DNA from: Lentisphaeria bacterium
GTDB taxonomy: Bacteria > Verrucomicrobiota > Lentisphaeria > JABSQK01 > UBA12247
Reading direction: 5' to 3'
NCBI GenBank assembly: GCA_003477185.1
Contig: DMTJ01000411.1
Span: forward strand, 1-6,558
Length of the DNA stretch: 6,558 bases
The translations under genes and the position numbers were made by a program. The notes below the pieces were generated by a model. That model saw only the letters and a program-made list of their open reading frames with translations. It made no database searches and was not told the origin of the DNA. Within the stretch, counting starts at the first letter, position 1, and every line of letters starts with the position of its first letter. Below are positions 1 to 5,632 of this stretch, in pieces.

Positions 1-1
1 A

Positions 2-523
2 ACGCTCGAAGGCCAGCGCCATTTCGTGCGGAACCTGATCGGGTTCTACGTGATTATGGAAGGTATTTTCTTTTACAGCGGCTTTGCCATGATCCTGTCC
101 TTGCACAACCGCAATCTGATGACTGGCATCGGCGAGCAGTTCCAGTACATCATGCGAGACGAGACCATTCATCTCAACTTTGGGATCGACGTCATTAACT
201 CGATCAAGGCTGAGAATCCAGACATCTGGACCCTAGCCTTCCAAGAGGAAATCCTGGCGATGATTAATGAGGCCGTGGAACTTGAGATTGCCTACGCGAA
301 GGCCTGCCTGCCGAACGGCATTCTCGGCTTGAGCGCAGACATGTTCGATGACTATGTGCGGCACATCGCCGACCGTCGTCTGGAACGCATCGGCCTAGCC
401 GCGTGCTACCACACCAAGAACCCCTTTCCTTGGATGAGTGAGGCCATCGACCTCGGCAAGGAAAAGAACTTCTTCGAAACACGCGTCACCGAGTATCAGA
501 CAGCAGCTTCTCTTGAGTGGTAA
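2..523 (+). CDS. nrdB: Ribonucleoside-diphosphate reductase small (beta) subunit, class I, 5'-truncated
   Basis: This is the C-terminal 173 residues of the diiron radical subunit that works with the large subunit NrdA to reduce ribonucleoside diphosphates to deoxyribonucleotides in the cytoplasm. The frame is open from base 2, so the gene starts outside the window. Visible residue 20 is the Glu of MEGIFFY, and residues 54 and 57 are the Glu and His of RDETIHL. By family knowledge these match E. coli metal ligands E204, E238 and H241. The first half of the metal site and the radical Tyr position lie upstream, so class Ia versus Ic cannot be settled. The C-terminus reads [17 protein letters not shown], the conserved tail type that docks on NrdA. 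The stop codon TAA (521-523) overlaps the next gene's GTG start. Family assignment is secure. Confidence 0.95.
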   Translation, partial: TLEGQRHFVRNLIGFYVIMEGIFFYSGFAMILSLHNRNLMTGIGEQFQYIMRDETIHLNFGIDVINSIKAENPDIWTLAFQEEILAMINEAVELEIAYAKACLPNGILGLSADMFDDYVRHIADRRLERIGLAACYHTKNPFPWMSEAIDLGKEKNFFETRVTEYQTAASLEW

Positions 524-1452
524 ACTCCGGTTTAGGCCGGCGTCGTCGCCGCACCGTTATTGGCGCAGCGACGACGCTCCTTCTGCTCGCTCTGTTGGTC
601 TGGTGGGTTAACCCCCGCCAGATCATCGCGGCACTGCAAGCGTGCAACCTGCGTATGCTTGCCTATGCTGCTGCCTTAACCCCGATCGTTATCGGCATCA
701 AAGTGGCGCGTTGGACCCTGCTGGCGCGCTCTCTGGAGCCCAACTTCCCGGTAGCGACCGCAATTCGGAGTTACCTGGCTGGCTTGTTTCTGGCCACGGT
801 CACGCCGCTGGCTGCCGGCGAAGCTGCCCGGTCTCTGTTTGTCACCAGCGACAAGCGCGCGCAGCTGACCGGCAAGACGATTCTCGAGAAGCTGGTCGAT
901 CTCGCCAGTCTGTCCCTTTTTGGCGGAATCGGCCTGTTTGTCGTCGGAACATCACTGCAGCTCGCCGCAGGCATTGTCGCCTGCCTCGGCTTTGTCGCCT
1001 TCTGCGCGATTGTCTTTTTCATCGCGCCGCGCTTTAGCGGTCAGGTGGAAGCGCTAGCTGCCGCCGGGGGCATTAAGAGCAAAATCGGGCGGGTTCTCGA
1101 TGGCATCGTCCATACGGGGCATGGGCAACTCACTGCCAATATCCTGCTGGCGTGTTGCGGATTCATTGTCTACTTCACCCAAGGCCTGCTAGTCCTGCAG
1201 GCCTTCGCGCCTGATTGCCCGGCGCGCGTCATGGTCTTTCTGCCGATCATCACGTTGAGTACCATTCTGCCGATCGGCATTGGTGGTATCGGCGTGCGCG
1301 AAGGGACCGCGGTGCTGCTCCTTGCCCAATTTGGCCTGACCCAAGCGGAAGCCTTCAACGGCACGCTGGCCCATTTCACCATTGTCCAAATCATCCCCGC
1401 AACCATTGGCGCATTCTTTATCTCGCGCTCCCCCCGGGAGGTTGCGCCTTGA
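517..1452 (+). CDS. YbhN/UPF0104 family (LPG-synthase transmembrane-like) inner-membrane protein
   Basis: A 311-residue hydrophobic protein with about eight membrane segments, roughly at residues 13-30, 47-68, 86-106, 128-146, 150-170, 207-229, 237-257 and 285-303. A run of arginines at residues 8-12 precedes segment 1, which by the positive-inside rule puts the N-terminus in the cytoplasm. Family-type motifs are [11 protein letters not shown] (96-106), the EKLVDL stretch (124-129) and [13 protein letters not shown] (251-263). These match the membrane domain shared by YbhN-like proteins and the flippase part of lysylphosphatidylglycerol synthases (PF03706). There is no soluble aminoacyl-transferase domain, so it is not MprF itself; lipid handling is an inference only. 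The GTG start at 517 overlaps the nrdB stop by 7 bases. I see no good Shine-Dalgarno sequence, which suggests translational coupling. The next in-frame start candidate (TTG at 595) would remove segment 1. The 3' end overlaps topB by 4 bases. Confidence 0.85.
   Translation: MVNSGLGRRRRRTVIGAATTLLLLALLVWWVNPRQIIAALQACNLRMLAYAAALTPIVIGIKVARWTLLARSLEPNFPVATAIRSYLAGLFLATVTPLAAGEAARSLFVTSDKRAQLTGKTILEKLVDLASLSLFGGIGLFVVGTSLQLAAGIVACLGFVAFCAIVFFIAPRFSGQVEALAAAGGIKSKIGRVLDGIVHTGHGQLTANILLACCGFIVYFTQGLLVLQAFAPDCPARVMVFLPIITLSTILPIGIGGIGVREGTAVLLLAQFGLTQAEAFNGTLAHFTIVQIIPATIGAFFISRSPREVAP
1436..1441 (+). promoter_or_regulatory. Ribosome binding site deciding the topB start
   Basis: GGGAGG lies inside the end of the membrane-protein gene, 7 bases before the TTG at 1449. 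It is the only strong purine-rich site near the start of the topoisomerase fold. It supports initiation at TTG over the upstream in-frame ATG-type codons or the GTG at 1455. Confidence 0.75.
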
Positions 1453-3851
1453 TTGTGGTCATTGCCGAGAAGCCGTCCGTGGCTCGTGACTTGGCCCGGA
1501 TGTTAAAGGCCACCCAACGTCGCGATGGGATGATTGAAGGCAACGGCTACTGTGTCACTTGGGCACTCGGCCATCTTGTCGAGCTCCAGGAGCCACATCA
1601 GTACGACGCGGCCTGGAAGAAGTGGCAGTACGAGAGCTTGCCGATGATCCCCGATCAGTTTAAGCTGCGCGTCATCGACCGCGCGGCCGGCAAGAAGCAG
1701 TTTCGCATCGTGAAGTCGGCAATCCAAAAAGCCGAGCAGCTGATCTGCGCCACAGACGCCGGCCGTGAAGGCGAACTGATCTTTCGCTACATTCAGCAAC
1801 TCAGCGGTGCCGTACGAATCCCCACGCGTCGACTCTGGCTGAGTTCCCTGACCGACTCTGCAATTCGCGCTGCCTGGGCGAACCTTCAGCCGCTGTCCCG
1901 TTATGATGCTCTGTACAGTGCCGCCCGCTGCCGCAGTGAATCTGATTGGCTAGTCGGGCTCAATGCCACCCGCGCCTACACCATTCAGTTCGGACAGCAT
2001 AAGGCGCTCTGGAGCGTCGGCCGCGTGCAAACACCCGTATTGGCCATGATTGTCGGTCGCGACGACGAGATTCGCAATTTCAAGATCGAGCCATTCTACG
2101 AGGTACACACGAACTATCGCGACACACGCTTCAAGCATGAAACCCGTTTTACGGATCAAAACGCCGCGATCCAGATGCTAGAAAAGGTCTCTGGGAAACC
2201 GCTGGTGGTGAAAGACGTCAAGGAAAAGCAGGAGCGCATCCCTCCTCCCCTACTCTACGATCTCACCAGCCTCCAGCGGGACATGAACCGCCGCTACCAT
2301 CTGTCGGCGGCGGCGACATTGAAGATTGCCCAGTCCCTCTACGAGGCCAAATGGATCACCTATCCGCGGACCGACTCGCGCTATCTGAGCAACGATATGC
2401 GCGGGCAGTTGCCCAAGATTCTGGGCAAGCTCGAAAAGCGTCGTCCGAATGAGATTGCTAAGCTGGACCTGCAGCAGTTGTCAATCACCCATCGCATCAT
2501 CAATGATGCAAAAGTCACTGATCATCATGCGCTCATCCCTACGGGAAAGACCGGTCACCTATCCGATGCCGAGCGCAAGGTCTACGAGGCGATCGAGACT
2601 CAATTCATCGCGGCCTTCTATCCTGCTTGCGAGAAACTTCGCACAATCGTAACTGCCGAGAGCGCAACCATCCCCTTCTTGGCCCGAGGCGTACGCGTCG
2701 TCAAGCAAGGCTGGACCGAGCTCTTCCCCAAGCCAAAGGCCAAGACCAAAACCGATGATGCGGAGGTCGATCTCTCGGTCGCATTTCAGGCTGGTGAGCA
2801 AGGCCCGCACAAGCCATTCATTCACGAGGGCAAGACGCAGCCCCCCAAGGCCTTCAACGAAGGCAGCCTGCTCTCCGCCATGGAAACCTGCGGCCGCACC
2901 GTCACCGATGAGGAAGTAAAAGAGGCCCTGCGCGAGCGAGGTCTTGGCACCCCAGCCACACGCGCGCAAATCATCGAAACCCTGCTGGCAAGGGGGTACA
3001 TCGAACGGCTGAGTAAGAATCTGGCCGCAACCGCTGCCGGGCGCTATTTGATCTCGCTGATCACGACGCCAGGCCTGAAGTCTCCGGAACTGACTGGTGA
3101 ATGGGAAGCCAAGCTCAAGGCAATCGAAGCTGGCACCAGCAATGCGGAGTCGTTCCTGGGCGAGATCCGTGACTACACGACACAGATTGTCCGCAACCCT
3201 ACCGCCGTGGACAGCGACCGCATCGGAAACTGTCCAAAATGCGACGGGGCAATCATCGAAGGCGCCCGTGGCTTTGGCTGCGCCAACTGGAAGCAAGGCT
3301 GCGACTTTGTGCTGTGGAAGAAACACCGCCACTTGTCACTCACGCAGCAGCAGGCGCGGGAAATCCTGCAGCTTGGTCGGCTGGTGGATCCGATTGTTGG
3401 GGAAGTAGGCGGCCCGGCACTGCTCACGCTCTGTCGGCCTGGCGTCTTGCAGGAGATTCCCATGGTCGTCGCAGACCAAAATCGTCCCGGCGGCCAGCGT
3501 GCCCGCTCTGGACGTTCCTCCAGCGACAGCACAGAGCGATCTGGTAAACGCTCGAATGGTGCTGCGAAGTCCGCAGAGTCTATTGGCCCCTGCCCTACCT
3601 GCGGAGCGCCGATCATTCAAAGCGCCAAGGCCTTCGGCTGCTCCGCCTGGAAGGCCGGCTGCAAATTCACCATCTGGAAAAAGATTGCTGGCAAGACCAT
3701 CAGTGCCAAGACTGCGACCACCTTGCTGAAGAGCGGCAAGACAAGCGTCCTCAAGGGCTTCAAGTCCAAAGCCGGGCGCGCGTTCGAAGCCACGCTCGTC
3801 CTCGAGGACGGCGAGGTCAAGCTCAAGTTCAACGACGACAGGCCCAGCTAG
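1449..3851 (+). CDS. topB: DNA topoisomerase III (type IA) with two C-terminal Toprim_Crpt-like zinc repeats
   Basis: An 800-residue type IA topoisomerase, which breaks one DNA strand through a 5'-phosphotyrosine and decatenates or relaxes DNA. From TTG the protein begins [18 protein letters not shown], exactly where the family fold begins. The Toprim domain (about 1-150) has Glu7 in IAEKPS and Asp103/Glu107/Glu109 in ATDAGREGEL. The active-site Tyr305 sits in KWITYPRTDSRYL. Further type IA core motifs are SVGRVQTPVL (189-198) and GLGTPATRAQIIETLLARGYIER (498-520). The tail has two modules of the pattern CPxC, GC near position 610 or 730, W, then GC: residues 595-625 and 715-745. The second is followed by the AGKTIS...GKTSVLKGFKSKAGRAFEA segment typical of the C-terminal topoisomerase repeat. 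A Ser/Arg-rich linker (about 677-711) separates them. The 800-residue length exceeds E. coli TopB (about 650) because of this tail. The DAGRE form of the Toprim motif resembles Firmicute-type TopB rather than E. coli DPDRE. It is probably co-transcribed with the upstream genes. Confidence 0.96.
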   Translation: MIVVIAEKPSVARDLARMLKATQRRDGMIEGNGYCVTWALGHLVELQEPHQYDAAWKKWQYESLPMIPDQFKLRVIDRAAGKKQFRIVKSAIQKAEQLICATDAGREGELIFRYIQQLSGAVRIPTRRLWLSSLTDSAIRAAWANLQPLSRYDALYSAARCRSESDWLVGLNATRAYTIQFGQHKALWSVGRVQTPVLAMIVGRDDEIRNFKIEPFYEVHTNYRDTRFKHETRFTDQNAAIQMLEKVSGKPLVVKDVKEKQERIPPPLLYDLTSLQRDMNRRYHLSAAATLKIAQSLYEAKWITYPRTDSRYLSNDMRGQLPKILGKLEKRRPNEIAKLDLQQLSITHRIINDAKVTDHHALIPTGKTGHLSDAERKVYEAIETQFIAAFYPACEKLRTIVTAESATIPFLARGVRVVKQGWTELFPKPKAKTKTDDAEVDLSVAFQAGEQGPHKPFIHEGKTQPPKAFNEGSLLSAMETCGRTVTDEEVKEALRERGLGTPATRAQIIETLLARGYIERLSKNLAATAAGRYLISLITTPGLKSPELTGEWEAKLKAIEAGTSNAESFLGEIRDYTTQIVRNPTAVDSDRIGNCPKCDGAIIEGARGFGCANWKQGCDFVLWKKHRHLSLTQQQAREILQLGRLVDPIVGEVGGPALLTLCRPGVLQEIPMVVADQNRPGGQRARSGRSSSDSTERSGKRSNGAAKSAESIGPCPTCGAPIIQSAKAFGCSAWKAGCKFTIWKKIAGKTISAKTATTLLKSGKTSVLKGFKSKAGRAFEATLVLEDGEVKLKFNDDRPS

Positions 3852-4035
3852 CCCGAGGGCTGCGGATTGGTCGATGATGGCCAGCTCAACGATCGACTCG
3901 AGTTGGCGTCCATCGATAGTAGTCCACTCGAGTGGATTTTTACTTTCCAGCCAACCTGAAGAGCCCAGCATCACCTAATCTAAAGTTGTGGGGCCCTCAG
4001 GTTCCAACGCGTCCCAGCTCGTGAGCTGTACGCAA
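3852..4035. other. Intergenic spacer between topB and the minus-strand sulfatase remnant
   Basis: No gene is supported here. The palindromic octamer ACTCGAGT occurs twice, at 3896-3903 and 3926-3933, 30 bases apart. The second copy is the centre of the possible terminator hairpin. A second inverted repeat, CAGCTC-GT-GAGCTG, lies at 4015-4028, beside the 3' end of the sulfatase remnant, but has no T-run on either strand. A minus-strand reading frame opens at 3974 and runs into the antisense of topB. Its first 40 or so codons match nothing I recognise. Confidence 0.5.
3921..3941 (+). terminator. Possible Rho-independent terminator after topB
   Basis: AGTCCAC-TCGA-GTGGATT folds as a 7-bp stem (including one G-U pair) with a 4-base loop. 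It is followed without a gap by a T-run (TTTTT at 3937-3941, partly shared with the stem). It lies 70 bases after the topB stop, in the right orientation to end the nrdB-topB transcript. The stem is short and only moderately GC-rich, so efficiency is uncertain. Confidence 0.4.
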
Positions 4036-4446
4036 TCAGAGCGTCAACCAGCTTGCGTTGAAAGTCCCCCTTACGCTCTGCGCCTGATCCGGCTCGTCCC
4101 ATAGGTTGGTGGTTTTCCAGGGGGTATTGTGCAAATCGTATAACTCCCCGTCGGCGCGGTCCTGGTATTGACAGAACTTCCAGCGATCATCGCGCATCGC
4201 CCGAAGCCCACCGGCTCCCATGTAGCCTAACTCGCGGTCGTTCAAGTGTTCGTCGCTTTGCAGATAGTGGGAAAGATCTTGCGAAGGCATCTCGCTTGGC
4301 ATCTCGGCCTCGGCTCCCCCCAGCCTGGTTGCGGCTATATCCACCGTGCTGATCAGTGAGGACTCACGCTTGCCGCGATCGCTTCCCGCTGGGGGCTTGA
4401 CGATAAACGGCACCCGCATCAGCACCTCGTGAATGTGCTGGCCCTT
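4036..4446 (-). pseudogene. C-terminal remnant of a type I sulfatase
   Basis: About 136 codons on the minus strand read as the last third of an alkaline-phosphatase-fold sulfatase. The order is KGQHIHEVLMRVPFIVKPP (the Lys/Arg-Val-Pro segment after the active-site core), then STVDIAAT (usually VDLAPT), LRAMRDDRWKFCQY and DGELYDLHNTPWKTTNLWDEP, ending WLTL and TGA. The order and spacing fit the family C-terminus. The N-terminal catalytic half, with the CxPSR formylglycine site and the metal-binding Asp residues, is absent on both strands nearby, so no active enzyme can be made. An open frame continues back to an ATG at 4524, but those residues look like out-of-frame transposase DNA. The gene is therefore broken at about 4446-4453, where the transposase remnant begins. 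The HEVLMRVP form differs from the WEGGI form of the sulfatase at 5633, so the two are probably not recent copies. Family call firm; exact 5' border uncertain. Confidence 0.8.
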
Positions 4447-4450
4447 TCTG

Positions 4451-5141
4451 CTACGCGCGCAATCCAAACAAGCGAGCGCTCTGCGAGCGCAAGAAGTCGC
4501 GAACCCACAGCTGTTTATCCGCAATCTTCAGCTTGCACCATTCACGCACATCATCGGTAAAGAGCTATCCATCCACCAACAGCATGGGCACCATCTTCTC
4601 TTGCCGATGCTTGACACCCATAATGTAATCGAAGTCCTTCTCGACAATGCGCTCGAGATTCAGCTTGCTGATCATACCGCGATCATCGACGAAGGTCGTC
4701 TCGTGAATCTGGAACTTGCTTTAAAGCTCTCGCACCACATCGGCAACCGTGCTGCCGTAGCGGGTATTCCCGTCGAAGAAAAAGTGTTTGGGCGGATAGC
4801 CCTCGTACGAGGTGACCACGCCAATGACGATCTGCTCCAACTCTGGGCGTCTATCGCGGCTGTACCCGTGGGCGCTGGTCGGACAGGCCACTATGAAAAT
4901 AGGTCGATCTGATATCGTAGAACGTCAACTTCAAATTGACGCTGAGCAGATTGCGCAAGCGCTGATACACCGCTGACTCAATCGCGTCCTTGGCCTTCAG
5001 TAGGCAGTCCATGCTGCGATAGAACATCTCCACGTCGCGGGCGACTTCCCTGTAGTCCTTGTGGGCCGCCTAGCTGGTGGTATCGACCCAGCGACTGGTG
5101 CCCAGCTTGCTGCTCTTGATGGACTTGCCCCGCGAGTACAT
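4451..5141 (-). pseudogene. Degraded DDE transposase, IS1634/COG5421-like
   Basis: Translating the minus strand from ATG at 5141 gives MYSRGKSIKSSKLG, a TAG at 5072-5070, then MFYRSMDCLLKAKDAIE and LKLTFYDIRSTYF. After a frameshift (about 4868-4895) it continues GYSRDRRPELEQIVIGVV, YPPKHFFFDGNT and TTFVDDRGMISKLNLERI, ending at TAG 4453-4451. By recall of the family these are the hallmarks of IS1634-type transposases: the FYDxxSTYF block with catalytic Asp 1, the GYSRDxRP block, and the DRGM block with Asp 2. The part that would carry the last acidic residue is missing. Other in-frame stops are TAA at 4723-4721 and TAG at 4567-4565. About 230 codons remain of an expected 500 or so, and the N-terminal region looks internally deleted. 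It abuts the sulfatase remnant without a visible terminal inverted repeat. Transposase identity is strong; the precise IS family is less sure (related IS4-type groups are possible). Confidence 0.82.
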
Positions 5142-5421
5142 GGCTGGCTGCCTTTTGCGAGACGGCGTTTAGTTCTAGATACGCGGCAAATGTATAATGA
5201 TGGCTATTTCAAGTCTGGTTGTGGGATAATTTCAGCACCACGGTTCTTGAGCAAGAATCGGGGTACTCAGGCAGGACGGCTATCGACTTTCGGGTAAAAA
5301 TGGACTCTATCTGTGTAATTGGGGGTAAGCTAGCGATGCGTCGTTTCTAATTGGCGATCAACCTTGACCCCAGAGCCGAATGGTGTCAATCGTATCAATG
5401 GTAACGCGCCGAAGGATATCT

Positions 5422-5520
5422 ATGGAAGTACAGTGCGAGTTCGACCGCGAATCTGGCATCGTATATCACGACGCGGTCACTGGTAGCGTTGGTCCCCGAA
5501 CCAGTGGGACTCTCGGTTGA
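5422..5520 (+). CDS. Doubtful small ORF, 32 codons, unknown product
   Basis: ATG at 5422 opens 32 codons, beginning MEVQCEFDRESGIVYHDAV and ending with TGA at 5518-5520. GAAGGA at 5411-5416 lies 5 bases before the ATG. The frame extends upstream to another ATG at 5380, giving 46 codons. There is no recognisable domain, signal peptide or membrane segment. It could be a chance ORF, a leader peptide or a scrap of a lost gene. It is listed only because the ribosome-site spacing is plausible in an otherwise gene-free stretch. Confidence 0.15.
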   Translation: MEVQCEFDRESGIVYHDAVTGSVGPRTSGTLG

Positions 5521-5620
5521 GTTCCAGGACAACAGACAAGGGCATGCAGCTGGGGAGTTGCTGATGTTGACGGTAGAAGTTGATTTTTGAGGACAATTTT
5601 GACAGAATCTTTTTGCAGCA

Positions 5621-5625
5621 AAGGA
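5621..5625 (+). promoter_or_regulatory. Ribosome binding site of the sulfatase gene
   Basis: AAGGA lies 7 bases before ATG 5633. The frame is closed by TGA at 5600-5602 and has no ATG, GTG or TTG in between. The ATG at 5633 is therefore the first possible start, which rules out a hidden N-terminal signal peptide in this frame. Confidence 0.7.
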
Positions 5626-5632
5626 AAAAGCG

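Larger units (their letters stand above)
5142..5632. other. Non-coding stretch between the transposase remnant and the sulfatase gene
   Basis: No gene is supported by homology in any frame. The first part (about 5142-5300) may be the 5' flank of the decayed insertion sequence, but I could not pair terminal inverted repeats. At 5317-5371, AATTGGGGGTAAG is followed 32 bases later by AATTGGCGATCAACCTTGACCCC. This faintly resembles the ends of IS21-like elements, an impression from memory only. A perfect TATAAT occurs at 5193-5198 on the plus strand without a convincing -35 box. No clear promoter for the sulfatase gene at 5633 could be picked out. Confidence 0.45.

Noticed and set aside
1215..1448. 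Upstream extension of the topoisomerase reading frame by 78 codons
   Set aside because: It overlaps the membrane-protein gene in another frame. Its translation is not topoisomerase-like, while TTG 1449 has a strong ribosome site at the point where the fold begins.
2559..3332. 257-codon open frame on the minus strand
   Set aside because: It lies wholly antisense to well-conserved topB codons, and its residues match no family; a shadow of GC-rich codon use.
3336..3974. 212-codon minus-strand frame starting in the topB-sulfatase spacer
   Set aside because: About 170 codons are antisense to topB, there is no evident ribosome site, and the non-overlapping start resembles nothing known.
4453..4524. 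N-terminal 24 residues of the open frame leading into the sulfatase remnant
   Set aside because: The same bases encode the end of the transposase in another frame, and the residues are not sulfatase-like, so they are not part of the original gene.
4433..4912. 159-codon plus-strand open frame
   Set aside because: The opposite strand reads as transposase motifs (GYSRD, DRGM), so this frame is a shadow of the degraded transposase.
4451..5141. Stop-codon recoding in the transposase
   Set aside because: A TAA and a frameshift accompany the TAG codons, and none occurs inside the intact genes, which end normally in TAA, TGA and TAG.
5193..5198. Perfect TATAAT on the plus strand
   Set aside because: There is no acceptable -35 box at 16-18 bases and no gene directly downstream, so it is likely chance in an AT-richer patch.
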